In this document: in pieces, positions 12,101 through 25,645 of the stretch | Layout: each line of letters opens with the position of its first letter | Numbering within the stretch: the first letter of the stretch is position 1 | Source: Calliopsis andreniformis | Lineage: Eukaryota > Arthropoda > Insecta > Hymenoptera > Andrenidae | Assembly: GCF_051401765.1 (NCBI RefSeq) | Contig: NC_135069.1 | Coordinates: 10,456,501 to 10,520,500, forward strand | Direction: 5' to 3' | Length of the DNA stretch: 64,000 bases | Notes under the pieces: model-generated | Database searches by the model: none | What the model was told of the DNA's origin: nothing | What the model saw: only the letters and a program-made list of their open reading frames with translations | Translations under genes and position numbers: made by a program

Positions 12101-13932
12101 GAAACATTTCCCGTACTACTTTTATCGTGATGAAGCGAATGCAGAGTCTTGAATAAATTAGAGTTAAGGATATTAGCCTACATAGTTGAAACACTACACG
12201 TGTTGACCCCTAACTTCCTAAGGCTTACATTTGGAATACTCTTTCAATATAGGTAGAGTAACAAATTTCCATTATCTAAATAATGAAAAATTGAAGAAAT
12301 CTCTAAAATCTTCGATTCTTTGAATGAAATAATTTAATTTTGTATAATAAAATAATTTAGCTTAGTTACTTTTCCATTAATCAACCACCAACTTTAATAT
12401 TTTCTGCAAATAAAAAATCAGTCGTTACTCTCTAATTTCCAACGCATTCCAGAATCGAAGATTAAGTAATAATCGACATACAACATCCTTCATCTCGTTA
12501 TCACAAAATCCTAACAGAATTTGAATAGCCTATACTGTGTTCACATAAACTCGAACGGAAAGTAAAAATGAATTAGAACATTGGTAAGGCACATGGCTAC
12601 CTTCTCGTAGACCCAGCAAGTGGGTCGGCTGCATTGAGGTCGGCTCCATCATCATGGCGCGCTGTGACGCAAATCATTTCTTGGTAGAAAAATGTAAGAA
12701 GTAATTCTTGTTCGACCGAAGGAACCACGTATCCGTCTGTCTATCCGTTTGCCTGACTCCCTGACACGCTGTCGGTCACGTGCGTCCAACTGGTCACGTG
12801 GCAGCAGTCATGCTCCGTAGGCAACACCTTATCACTCGGGGTTCTCACAGTTTCACTCTTTACTATTGCAGCTGCTGTTAAGTAGACGGCGGATGTTATG
12901 CATTTGTAGGGAATTTAAGCGAATTAAATAGTAGAGGATGCAGGAGATGCTTAAAGTAAAGGGCAGGGGAGATTGGGGTCAAAGGTAACAATTTGACTTT
13001 GGACTACGATTATGCAAAAACTATCGCAACTAAAATGTTTGTGGCAGACTCTTAAATAGCTATTGCTTTAATAGACTTTTAAATTTTAATTTTATTTTTA
13101 TTTAATATTATTGAGCAAAAATGTAATATTATTGAGTCAAAGGGGTTCTGCTTTATGACAAGTAACATCAAAGTTACCAATGAAGAATGGGAATCAGATA
13201 AAATGTTACAATTAAGCCTCACTCTGAGACGGTTGTAACATGGCTTCAGGTTGATAGTAACGTAAGCTCAGTTTTAAGAACTCAGAATATTAAATTAAAT
13301 TGTAATAATAAATGAAGATATGTAAAATAATCGTATTCATACAAAAAAGACGAATATTTACTTTTTAATTGGATTTATGAAAATTTGAATTTGCATAAAT
13401 TTCCACGGTTTACTGATATGTCATAATGATTCATGTTACTCAGGAATAATTATTTATTAATAGTGATTTGCTTGCTGATAATTTGACAATGAATACAAAA
13501 TAAATGAGATTCAAACTAAGACGCAATTTAACATTGGAATATTTAACTGTACGTTTAAATCAAACAAATGAATGTTTGTTCCAAATCGAAGAGTAAATTA
13601 GTATTTCGATCTAATTTTACTTAGCATAGCAGTATACAAAAGCAAGTATAGCAGGATTAATTTTTATTTGTTGATGTTGAAAATGGCAGAACTATTTATT
13701 TATAGATAATTGCCTATATTTATCATATAAGCTTATTCAATTTACTTTTCTTACCTAATCATTTTTTAAATATTTGCTTAAAAATAGAAAAATTTTGAAC
13801 GAAGAAGTCGCTAATTTCATTTGAAATATAGAAAATGCGAATGTTGATGTTTATTTCCCATACAAGCAACTGATGCATACCAGCAAGTAAGCACATGATC
13901 CAATCAACCTGCAGAGGTACAAGAATTTCCTG
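9197..13932. other. AT-rich noncoding with two GC-richer islands
   Basis: Islands at 9860-10190 and 12590-12860. The second holds two identical GGTCACGTG words 18 bp apart, listed separately. No supported coding exon on either strand. Confidence 0.45.
12774..12800. promoter_or_regulatory. Pair of GGTCACGTG E-box sites
   Basis: GGTCACGTG occurs at 12774-12782 and 12792-12800 in a GC-richer island. This extended E-box is the type bound by bHLH-ZIP factors (USF/MITF class); actual use is inference. Confidence 0.4.
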
Positions 13933-14092
13933 TTATAGACTTTCTCTAATTTGCACTGACGCTACGAGGGCTTCAGTTTCCCATGGAGGAACCATAAATC
14001 CTGCTTCCACGATGGCTTGAATTTTAGGATGCATAACGAAGTAGCCAATTGTGAAAAGACTTTCCTTTTCATGCACAACTCTCCATTCTCCC
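13933..14092 (-). CDS. Isolated terminal coding exon, unknown protein
   Basis: On the minus strand a clean acceptor (AATTTATTTAG) precedes 52 open codons and a TAA (13933-13935). The peptide starts GEWRVVHEKESLFTIGYF, continues with PKIQAIVEAGFMVPPW, and ends ETEALVASVQIRESL; its composition is ordinary globular protein, unlike the random frames around it. I do not recognise the family. Upstream exons should lie at higher coordinates; the best candidate is 14346-14404. It may be the 3' end of a small gene, or a relic of a duplicated exon. Confidence 0.45.
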
Positions 14093-14345
14093 CTAAATAA
14101 ATTTTTCATACAATTATATAGTTCTTAACTTTAATTGCACTTAATTATTAATTAGTTATGCTCTTGTTCATCTGATCATGAGAACCACTGGAATCTTAAA
14201 GGTTGACACGTGACAGCAAGGTTTTTCCAGTACTTTCCTTTTCGCTCACAACGCATCCATTTCTAATCGATTTCTGCAAATTTCACAATTATCATACGGG
14301 TTCAGTGTCGTTTGGTTTCACGCGTGACTGTAACGGAAATGTCAC

Positions 14346-14404
14346 TTGAAAGGCAAGAAGGCTGCATTTGTAACAACACAGTGAGCACGCGCGCTACTGG
14401 CCAT
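14346..14404 (-). CDS. Candidate first exon joined to the minus-strand terminal exon
   Basis: ATG at 14404 (minus) opens MASSARAHCVVTNAAFLPF. The donor AA|GTGACA at 14345 leaves the phase needed for the exon at 14092, giving a 72-residue protein with a 253-nt intron. The donor is weak, so this pairing is tentative. Confidence 0.25.
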
Positions 14405-16775
14405 TTGTCTCTATACTTTTTGTATTTTTCAATGTTACGGTTAGGTTTCTTAATAGCCTTTCAATTCTTATCTTTACTTGAGAGAGTAAAATTATGTTAG
14501 AAATCTATAACATGCATGGTTCTTTGTAAAAGTGGTCGTTAATCTGATATCCTAAGAAAACTTATTCTCTTATTATACGAATGTGCATTATTTGTAAAAC
14601 GTAACAATATATTTATTTCTTATTCAATATTGGTATCTTATTCATATAAATACACATATAAGTCTTGCTTTCCTTACATTTGAAATTAAAAGTTACAAAT
14701 TCTTATGAAACTACGATAGACATATTAAATTCTTTTTTATGATGTCTTCCTTATTAGTTACATTTTGTCTTTAGATATTAGAAACTAGTTCCATCAGTCT
14801 ATTATTGTACGCTCGTTCACTCGTCCACCCATTCACTCGCTCACTCACACGAAAAATAGGTTTTCATTTAGCATCCCATTAGACCTGTCTGGTTTTTAGT
14901 GCTTTGTTGTGGGGAATATATCCACTGGATGTTTCCTGTTTTTACTCTTCTTGGTCTAGAGCTGTAGCAGTCTTTTACTATGTAATTTAAATGGGAATCT
15001 ATCCTTTATATCCTGTTTTATACTAAGGTATAATTCTGTTTTCACTGGCGTAATGTTGAGGGATTTTCGAATATCATCATTTCGAACATACATGTACATG
15101 TCGTATCATTCTTAGAGACATACTAAATGAATATTAAATTTGATAATCACATGAACTATAGTTATTATGTACCTTGATTTGGATAAGAAAATTATAATTT
15201 TCAAAGAAGTCCATTAAATTTATGAGATCATTTTCCATTCAATGGAAAAAGATTGTTTTAATAATATAATTTTATCAATTTTCACTTTTACATCCTCCAG
15301 AAGATTTTCAAATTAAATTCGCTAAATATTAAAAGCATTTGCAAGTTTAATTAGTCCTCTCTAAAGCATCAAAAATAGCATATTGATGAAAATTGAACAT
15401 GTACCTATACTGAATACACTTTTCAGTGTCAAATTGAATACTGTTTTACATAATACAGAATTGCTGTCATAGCAATATAGAATTTGCTATCATCTAGCTT
15501 CAACATTATCAATAGAATTTCCCAATTTTTCCTTAGGCAGTTTTCCTAATTGTTTCCTCCTTTATGTCTGCAATTTGCAGGTGCGTTCAGCGTTATTTTT
15601 ATGGCTGTCAATTTCTGCAGTACCACACCTAAGCCGACGCCACACAGAAATCACAGGTTTCAGTAATATAAATCACTAAAAATGGAAAATAACGAGCATG
15701 CCTTTTGCAAACATGGCAATGAAACATTACCGATTATTACGAGCACGCCGATTATGGTTAACACATAATAAGAAAATTATTGTTACCTTTTGATTTATGA
15801 GAAAGTTGCTCCGCCCCAAGAAACGTCCTGCTAGGGCGTTCGTGGTTCAAACTTCAAACTGCTACGAGGTACCTAATAAATCTGATTCGATATTAGTATT
15901 TTGCTTTACAATAAGTTTTAATCAAGGCCTGTGATAGTTTGTTATAGTTTTGTAAATTAATATAAAATTCAAGGACTAATTCTCAAAAGACTCTAATTTC
16001 AACTTCAATTGTTTGATAATTAATGAGAAATAAAAGAATGATCTAAAATTTCTACATAATTTTACCAATAACAATTAACTATTTCACAGACTTGTTTATC
16101 AAATACACTAGAAGAAAACTACAAGTAAATTTTAACTCTACATATATTATTAACTTGAAATGAATTTTCATATTCATTACCTATTTCAGGTTCTTATAAA
16201 AATTGATATTCTTTGTAATTCAAGTAGCAGTTGATCCGATTTGAAGTAAGGAAAACTGCTCTAGCTGCATTAGAATGGTCATTCATAACGGTTCTAAACT
16301 TCAAGGTAAACACACGATCGCCATGCGTGCTGTCAACAATACTGCACTTTCCTAAACTATCGCTTATGAGCAGCTAATGAACGTTTCGCGGAGAACATGC
16401 ATATCACAGGGAAAGCCAGCGGTTACAGTGGCTTCGATACGATCCTCTACTGCTTTACTCTATGAAATGAATGTTGTCATGTGTTGATACTGGTTCCCAC
16501 GATCGAACACTTTCTCCCTCGAACCTGCATTATACACCGAACGCACAGGATTTTACGTGCCTCACGGTTTATGTATGCAAATCGATCGTCTTCCCCGTTG
16601 TTACATGTGACTTCGTGTTGCACTGTTCCTGATTAACGAATTTAAGCCTCTTTCCGGGAATAGTAGGAATATTCGTTGCAAAAGGACTTTAAGAGGTTAA
16701 AGAAGAAGTTTAAATAAGTTTAAATAAGAAGTTTCTGAAGTAATAGTATTATTTTCTATTTCTATGTTAGTTATA
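14405..16775. other. AT-rich noncoding; island at 16240-16680
   Basis: No supported gene. The island at 16240-16680 contains an octamer ATGCAAAT (about 16576) next to CGATCG and could be a regulatory element. Exon-like pieces at 15585-15640 (plus) and 15790-15870 (minus) were examined and not accepted. Confidence 0.4.
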
Positions 16776-17383
16776 CAAGGTGTTCGACAATAAGTGTTAG
16801 AAATTTTAAGAGATAATTCTACTAGTTAAAATACGACGAAAATGAAGGATTGTGAAATTTTATTTATGGCTTCGTTAGTGTTCCTAATTTTTGCAGAAAC
16901 GACTAAAATTGCGTGAAGTGTGTCTGACTTGGAACTTATTCTACTCCTAGTGTGCATGTGTCAGGTCAGACAAAGAGCTGTCAGTAAAATAAGTCAAGTC
17001 AGATGTATTTAACTTGCAATCGTTAAAGCAACTTAATCTAAAATTTAATTTCATTATTTAATATTTAACTTTTGTTTCTAATACGAATTAAATTTCCATT
17101 TTCCATTCTAAAATATTAATTATTAAAACAGTGCTTAATGTATACGTAAAATGTGTCTGATTAGACTTATTCTATTAATGTCAGTGCATCGAATCTGTTT
17201 AATGTTGGCAGTGGAATAAGTCTTCAAGTCAGACATATTTTAAGCGCATTTTAGGTGTATTTTTAGAAACCATTAACTTGAAAACGAAGCCTCAAAAGTA
17301 ATTCCATTATTTTTTATTTCTGTCCTATTTTAACATATTGAAGCACCCTTCAAAATTTTACACACATGTTTTTGAACACCTTG
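16776..17383. mobile_element. 608-bp TIR element flanked by TA (family 1, copy 1)
   Basis: It starts CAAGGTGTTCGACAATAAGT and ends with the matching inverse (TTTGAACACCTTG); TA flanks both ends (16774-16775, 17384-17385), as for Tc1/mariner-type elements. Inside are two copies of a palindromic module built on GTCTGACTTGGAACTTATTC and its inverse (about 16921-17008 and 17152-17236). It has no coding capacity. Confidence 0.75.
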
Positions 17384-19994
17384 TACAGTGCTTAGACTTG
17401 CCAAAGAATATTTGTTAAATACAGCTTCCATATTTCGAGTATAATAATTTTGTGATGATTCCTAGTGAATATAATTATCAGTGCATTCACTTACAAAATC
17501 ATTCACTTAATAATTGATTATTCATACTCTCAAGTAAATAGGTATGAAAACGAAGAGGATTCTTATAATACATACATATGTTTTAATCAACTAAATTTAA
17601 AAAACTAGTTGCTAGTGCAGATATTTTTCCGTATTTCAACTTTTATGAATTAAATTCTAGAAATTTTATAAGCATTTTACTACTTTACACGATATTCTAT
17701 TACTTACTACTTTATATTCTATTACATTACTCTATAATCTTCATTTTATGATTATTTTATTACGTACATTACCACATCATTACCAAATGATCACCATATG
17801 CTCAGTATGGAATAAAATCGCACGTATCATTTAGAAAATTCTGAATACGCCAGGATGTTAAAAGGATAGTTGAAAATCTCGTTTCAATCGTGTTCGTATT
17901 TACGTTACGCAAGAAAACCTGCCTAACCTTTTCCCATGTAGAACGCTAAAAACCCGAAGTTTAACGCTTGAATTATCTCCGCCACTTGTACTGGACTAAT
18001 AATACGCATCAACGTGACAGAGTTCGCTTTCTCGTGGAAATACGTACAATTCTTCCTGTCAACCCTTTTGTGACAACACCACCCTTGGATTTCTAAATAT
18101 GGCAGCGAGAAGCCTCAGGACCACAGCAATGGCCGATTGCGAAAACATCTTGAGCAAGTGAGAGTAATCATCATCAATCTTCAGCGCGCGTGTAAACGCG
18201 ATTTCAAAGATGGCTTATGTTACCAAGCATCTAAATAACGATAGTTAACAGAAGCATCATGTCGATAGTTAAATCAACGTGGACATAAAAATGAAAAGTG
18301 ACTGCGTTCGTCTAGAACGTAAAACATGATACATGTGAAAATACGGTTTCCTAGACTCATCTTCATAAACCTTTTAAACAAATACGTTTTTGTCACATTT
18401 AGAATATATTAAATAAAATGCTTGGCTCATTTCCTGCACACATAATCATTCACTGTGTAGAGGAAACTGTTGTAGTGTCGGTTTTCGTTTATGTATCTAA
18501 TTTCCAGTGTGTATGTTTAACTCTTCTTCAGATTCTTCAATCATAGTACAAAAAATAAAATATTTAAAAAATTCCAATATTTGAATTTGGTGATTCGTCG
18601 TGGATAAATTCTGAGCCACTGTGTATTGTACCTCATATGTTAATAAAATGAGGCTTGTGATCCAAATTCTTAGAATATTTGAAATTATTTTCAATACATA
18701 ATTATTAGTAGCACATTCAAAGTAAAAATTAGATATTTGACAGCTGATTTTAATGAAAAATTAGAAATGAGTGTACTGTAATTGTGACATGTTTAATTAC
18801 TGAAGTGTCCTATTCACTCTTAAAACAGTAAGTTTTCTAAAGTCTTCTACGAAAATAAAACACCGAGTAACTGCATATTAAATAACATTACTCTGAAATA
18901 TTTTGTTTTATAAGCTCCTTGCTTCATATCAACGATGAATGTACTATATTTAGATGCAGTAGCCATATTTTTCTTCGTTCTTGCCTTATTGAAGGTACTC
19001 GTGGGAAGGTATGAAAGAGGAACTACTTTGTTTTAAATAACGAAAGAGAAAGCAACGAGCTTAAGGAAGACGAACACTGCATTCCCAAGTGAATAAAAGT
19101 AAATTGAATGTTTGGCAAACGAATTTACTAGACTGTGACCAAGTTGATGCACATGCAAATAGAATTTTCATTCTCAAGATTTGATCAGCTTCGAGTTACT
19201 AGATACGAGTTTTACTACTGTGATACGTATCAACGCTGACTCTAGAACTCTAGAACATACAATAATGAAGCTAGACTATGAAACGTTAGACGTTACGACT
19301 CAATAAGGCTCCAGGCAGTAATTTCAGATTTCTGAATCTTGATAGTGAATCCTTGTTGCGAGATCTTAATAATCGTAGATTATTTAAGAGGATTATGATA
19401 ATTATAACACAAGTCTGATATTTTTATATTGATATAAATTGTTAGTAAAAAATTGTGTATTTTAATTAGAAACTTACGATTTTAAGAACTGTATGGGGAA
19501 TTCAAAAAATCGTGAGATTGAAATGTAGTTTAGCAAAGATATTGAGTCAATGAAGCTACTTGTCTGGACATGCTTCGTTAAGGAATTATGAGAGATTAAT
19601 GGTTCACTAGTGAAACTGATCTTATCAGGTTTACAATTTCCTAGAAGAAATTCAATCAAAAATTAGAAGACATTAAATCATACGTTCCTGTGAATAATTA
19701 AGTGATTAAATCTACTGTGACAAATGTAATATGTCAGTAATAGTTTAAAAAGGAGCAGAGTCGTTAATTTGACGAATGAAAACCTGTCTAGTTTAAAATA
19801 TTTACTGTAAAACATGTGCAGTAACTAACGAATTTCTTCACAATTGATTCTAAAAATTAAATAAGAGGAGTTCCCTTTGTGTTTTTAAAATATGAAATGC
19901 GACAAAGCAGCTAAACTGCAAGAATAATGATGAGATTTTCCTCTATCACGTTATCTGTTCGAATAAACAACAAATGTCAACTTAAATTCTATAT
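17384..19994. other. AT-rich noncoding; island at 17850-18260
   Basis: No supported gene. In the island a short frame MAARSLRTTAMADCENILS ends at a good donor (AA|GTGAGA, near 18158), but no partner exon can be assigned. Confidence 0.4.
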
Positions 19995-20335
19995 AACACA
20001 AAGACATCTTAAAGACATCCAGTAAAATCTTAAAAATATCCAAAAGACGTTTTTAAGACGTTCGAAGTTACCAATTGGTATGTCTTTAAAACGTCCTAAA
20101 AGATATTCATAAGACATCTTAAAGACGCCTAAATTATGTCTGTAAAATGTTCAGGCAAAGTGAAAGTCTGCAAGATGTCCAAAAGCGTAAGTTTTTAAGA
20201 TATTCATATAGTGTGCTTTAAGATGTCTTATGGACGTAATTTTTGGAAGTCCTTAAGACGTCCAAATGATGTAAAATATTCAGGCATAAAATGGACGTAA
20301 AATAGACATCTTCAAGACGTTGTGTGCTATCTGAG
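19995..20335. repeat. Irregular tandem repeat of AAGACATCTTAAAGAC-type words
   Basis: About 340 bp is made of degenerate, partly palindromic units such as AAGACATCTTAAAGACATCC, AAGACGTCC and TTAAGATGTCTTATGGACG in both orientations, about 18-25 bp each. Such folded tandem repeats often mark the core of a palindromic DNA transposon. Confidence 0.7.
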
Positions 20336-20366
20336 ATACTATTATTGAAAATGATTGAATTTTATA

Positions 20367-20806
20367 CAGAGTATCTCAGAAAGTTAGGGACAAACTTTAG
20401 AGGCATGCAGTACTCGTCAAAACAAGTAAAAGAGCTTAGTAAATATGAGTTCAAATATCATTAGATTCGAAATTATAAAATATATTGTACTACGAATTTT
20501 TAACAACATACGAAGCTACAGCGTACCTATCTACAACTTATCGAGTAGGTCATTAGCTGAAGCAAAAGAAATACGATAAGTATGGATATTACGTAGATCG
20601 TTGTCATTTGCAACAGTAAGAACAGAAAATTTGCTGTAGACTGGTGTACAGAGAAGTAAGTAATACTTCACTGCTAAATATTTACTAAATATTATATATT
20701 TACTAAATTTACTAAATTTAGTAATATTTACTAAAACTTCTTTCCTTTTTTTCGACGAGTACTACATGTCCCCTAGAGTTTATCCCCAACTTTCTGAGAC
20801 ACCCTG
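20367..20806. mobile_element. 440-bp TIR element flanked by TA (family 2)
   Basis: The left end CAGAGTATCTCAGAAAGTTA and the right end (GGGTGTCTCAGAAAGTTGGG when inverted) match over about 55 bp including GTACTCGTC. TA flanks both ends. It has no open frame, so it is a non-autonomous mariner-like MITE. Confidence 0.75.
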
Positions 20807-20901
20807 TATAAACAGAATTTCTATTACGAAGGTATTAAAGATCAAAATTGAAAAAGGCAAATTGCTTCATAAATTAAAAGTTACAATGTGCAATGTATAA
20901 C

Positions 20902-20981
20902 GCGTCTGACTTATTCTACTGATATCGCTGCGTCTGACCTGGCAATCACTCGTCGCCAGTAGAGTAAGTTCCAAGTCAGAC
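20902..20981. repeat. Stray copy of the family 1 palindromic module
   Basis: GTCTGACTTATTCTAC ... GTAGAGTAAGTTCCAAGTC reproduces the inverted module of the 16.8-kb and 25.6-kb elements, without clear outer ends. Confidence 0.65.
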
Positions 20982-23900
20982 AGGATCTTAATTAGACAGT
21001 GGGATTTCCCGCAATGCGCCATTATCGACTGGAATCGCCATGAATCTGGGGTAAATAACTTCGCCCACGGAAAGTGAGATTTCACATTTCGCACTGAACG
21101 CCAACTGGGCTGGCTCGTCAACTGGATTATTGAAATTTGTGACACGTATTCCTCAGGGCCAGCGTGTCGGCGACTTCACGCTTCAATCGAACACCCACAT
21201 TATGCGCAGTCACGTTCGACACTGCCTGCTGCTGGATCTTGATGGTCTTCTACAGGATTCCTATAAATCTGGAATTTTAGATCGCTACGTGGAATCATTA
21301 AATCGTACCAGTACATTTCCATGAAACATTCCTGAATATACAAGGTGGTTTGATAAGATATTTGGAACATTTCTGTAACTGGCAAGAGGAAGATGGAGCG
21401 AGATAAAAACCAATTTTGAGGAACCTTTACTTGGTGAATTTTTGCTGAAAATAAGTTGATACATATTTAAGCGTTTCTCAATATTTTCATTTTGTGAATA
21501 TGATCGATTTGACACATGAGTGGCTCAATCATTTAGCCCAAAATAGTAATAGATATTTTATATTCACTAGCTTCATAAAGTGAACAAAAAATCTTTTTAC
21601 TTTTTGAAAAAATCAGGAAATCTGCTATGCCCTCCCACTGTAACATTTTTATTGCAAAATATTTCTACCTAATACCACTGATTGTTGAAAGGAATATCAC
21701 CCAGAAATGGTTCTAGAAACTCAGGAATCTAGAAACGAGAAGGGATCTCTAGTATTCGCTCGTATACGATAGGAATGAACGAATCTTCATAATCGTTCAT
21801 TTCGAAACTGGCAGAGTGCTTGCATGATTTCTCTTCTTATACAGTAGCTCATGCTGGAACTGTATCTATCACTATATTGCTTGCGAATTGGTTCCCATAA
21901 AATATATTTTATGGGTATAAAATACGTTTACGATTGATATAGGTGCATTTCGTTTTTATTGTTAAGCAATAAAACGCACGTATGCATGTGTTCTCAAATG
22001 CACCAGAAATGATGTACATATATATATGTTTATTTGTCACAGTCTTGTTAGATTCTTTTGCACTATTTCAAGGTTGGTGTTCAATATGTATTGCTTGTGA
22101 AATTGTTCTTTCTGCTTTCCTGACTTATTGGTTTCAGTTATAATACGATTTTCATGTTTACGGTTATTAGAAATGTATATTACTTCATAATGTCCTGTGT
22201 TAATTGTTTTCGTAATTTTACGTTATTATTTTCATATGCTAAACTTGTTTCGTATAGTATATTTTAGATTCATTGGCTAGTTAATAGCAATATGTTGGGT
22301 GTGTATACTTGTGTATAATATACATATTTTATGAAGGCTAATAGAAATTCAAGGAGCAAGTATGCAATTGAAACGCTTGCTCGCATAGACTGTGATCATC
22401 TACTAGGTGCATACTCTTTCATCGTCTTCACGTTATACAATTTATTCATTTATTTCATTATATAAAATAATGAACAAATTTTAATATATTCTTTAGTGAA
22501 CGAATTAAATGAAATTAAGTACCATTTTTTTCACTAGGTACGTTTCTCTAATTTTTCGAAAATAAATTTCTACACAATACCTTTTTTTACAATTATTCCT
22601 TTAAAAAGATAATACACCTCATTAGAACCGTGAAAATATAAAGAATTTCTTTATCTTCTGTGACCAAACTTCTCACATTTTGATAATAAAATTTGTAATT
22701 CTCTAACTCTGGAATTCACCATAATTCTAAAACACAAAACACAGTTCTAAAAGGTCCCTTGTCAGTACACATGACAACTATTACAAAATACTACTAAATA
22801 CAGATGATAAACAAATCACAAAGAACACCTAATTACAAGTACATCATCAAATCAAGTTGATATTTAAAATCCTCGATCTAAAACCACTATACTTAAGAAA
22901 GTATAGCTCGCCTACTAAAGTCCAAAGTGTTATACCCACGTTACTATTTCCTTGAGTTCTCAAATCGATACGATCATGAAACTTTATACGCGCTACTCGC
23001 GAAACTGTGGCCACGTCGGCGAAAACAGGGCAAACAAGCGCCATTGTTGTCGATCATTGAGTAACAGGACGAGCCTCTCAATAGCGACGGTAAAACGGCC
23101 CCATTGGCCCCAGGCCAAGCTGGAGAAAGAAGGGCGTCACGAAGTCGACCAGCTGACCCAATGCACCTGGAAGAGGATGACCTCGAACTGCGAGAGCACG
23201 TCGGTTTCGATTAGTAGAATGTTACTAAAAAATAGCTACCGTTGGAGAACCGGATACCACCTTCAATCATGGTTGAGATTTGATATTCTGTGTTAATGGT
23301 ACTGGTATTTAAAATTAAATCGCAATATCTGGTTATCGTTCATTCTGATGAAATTTTGAATATTAAATAGATGTATTTATAAGATTTAGTAGCAGAATAA
23401 ATCGAAGGAAAAGATATTTTTTAATTTGTAGAATTCTTATTTCAGAATTGTTTTTCGAAATAACTTTTCTCTAGAATTAAAAATTATTCTTGTTATATAA
23501 TTATAGAAATCGAAATATTTCCAATATCTTCGGTGGTGAGAATGGTCTTTTGTGTAAATAATATTTTGGTGGCATAGATGTCTAAATAAGTTTTCAAGAA
23601 TTGAGAAACATAAGTGTTAGTTATACTGTATATGTATTTATACATCTCATAAGAAAAATTGTAAATACTTGTATGTGAAATTTGAAGCCATCTGCTTTTC
23701 TTATAGTTATTTTCTATATTTAATTTTATTTTATTAATTAAATCTGAATATTCAATTTTAAAATAATAAAGTTTTTAGCACATTTCAGGTCACCTATATT
23801 TTATAATGCTCTAATAAACTAATTTTGAAAATAGAAATTTCCTTCTCGCATTTCTCGAAAATTTCATGTTTTCGACTTGTCAACGATGCAATATACATAG

Positions 23901-25645
23901 ATACACTGACACATATATTTTTTACGAAAAACTATTAAATCCACATATTCATTAGTACTTTTGCATTAAAATTAAGAAAAGTGAGGACAGTTAAATATAA
24001 TTGAAAGTTAAACATAGCTGAGAATAGAAAAGGCACAAAAAAGACATACATAACAGTAGCTTTCACAGTCAACTATTATTCTGATCACACGTGAACATAC
24101 CTACGAGTCATAATATAAATTTCACTCTAAATCTAATTTATAAAACATTCCTCATTTATGATCACTTCAGTTAACCACTTATAAAATCACTATCTGACAT
24201 TATTTGGCCATTTTAAAACATTTACTACCAAAAACAAGAAGATTATCTCTAATATAGTTTAGTGCTCAAGGAATCTAGGTACGCTAGTGTATATGCATAA
24301 GGAAAAATATTCACTTTCAAAGAGTTCCCTTGTAACTTGTGAAGCTTGCTAAGGAAATCCACAAAACCGTTGTATTTACGTACTGACTTATAAGGAAGCA
24401 TTTTATAAAGGTATAGTAAAAGCGAATACGTTACGCTTTTTGGTACGCCATAATAACATAATTTCTACAACCCAGTGTAATTAAAGACAGCACACTAGTA
24501 TCATAGAATGAAGGAAGATTCCTTCAGTTCTGTTAGCGTTTCGTAATTATTCACCGTAATACCGAAAGATGATTTACACGCTCTGTTTAACATAATATCG
24601 TGAATAGTTTAACGCTGTAACAAAACAACTCAAGTGTAAATGCCAACAGCCCTCAAGCGTTCGGTTACAACTTTCAATGAAATAACAATAATCGTTATGG
24701 CCAGGAGAGATTAATTATTAGTGGTATTAGCTCGGACAACAGTAACTAAGAAATAATAAAAATGATGAATAAATCTCTGTGTACTATTGTCCATTGTGTT
24801 ATTAGATTAAGCAGATCTTTATTCTGAATGTTTTAAATATATTTTTTTATATTTTTCCTCAAGCACATCTTTATCTGTAAAAAAGTATTTTTCTATGTAT
24901 AAAATAAAAATACCTGTTTTTTCTTATGTGATGCAGAATGATTTATTAAAAACGTATCGAAAGTCCTATTGAAATTAATGTCGATAATAATCTTAACACC
25001 AAAATTGAAAAAAGAAGTGAATCATATCTAAATATTGAGTTTTGAAATTTTAATGGTTATCATTGTTACTGCACTGTATGTTACTACTGCATTGTATGTT
25101 ACTTCTCACTAATTAAACAAAACAAAAATATCATAAACAGAGAGAGGTGTCATTGCATCGGCCCGAAATTGATGCAATTTGCTTTTATAAAACCTAACTA
25201 AAAAAGAATCCAATCGTTTCAGTTAATGCTTACGTAAAGCTAATTCCAACAGTATTAAAAACTAACGGACAACCGAGGAACAGGCGAGATAGATAGTAGG
25301 GTATGCTAGATCACAGGAACTGCCATTCAACACGAACGAAATTCCGCGAAATCGATGAACTCGCCAAATCGAGCATGAAGAATGAATGAACAGCTGAAGG
25401 AAAAATCCACTCGGTCAGCGAGCTTCAGTGTATGGTATTCGTTTAATGACACTGGTCGCACAGGTTTTCCCACGACAGTCAGAAAAGCAGGCTAAGATCG
25501 TATATTTTTAAGAGGCACATCCGTTCCAAAGACTCTTGAGATAACAAATAATAAATTTTTGCTATCATTTTCGCTTGAATTGATTTTTAGTAGAAGCTTT
25601 TAATTATTACTCTTATTCTTTTAGTCAAATCTTTATATAGCCTAT
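20982..25645. other. AT-rich noncoding; island at 22930-23260
   Basis: An end-like fragment of a mariner-type element occurs near 21338 (TACAAGGTGGTTTGATAAG). The GC-richer island at 22930-23260 is open for 114 codons on the plus strand but shows no domain, so no gene is called. Confidence 0.4.

Noticed and set aside
15585..15640. Plus-strand exon-like piece after AATTTGCAG with a hydrophobic peptide
   Set aside because: No start or matching partner exon; the donor is weak.
15790..15870. Minus-strand exon-like piece with a donor AAAAG|GTAACA upstream of the 14-kb exon
   Set aside because: All three frames contain stops, so it cannot be coding for that gene.
22952..23296. 114-codon plus-strand frame in a GC-richer island
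   Set aside because: No domain, no splice context, and unconvincing composition.
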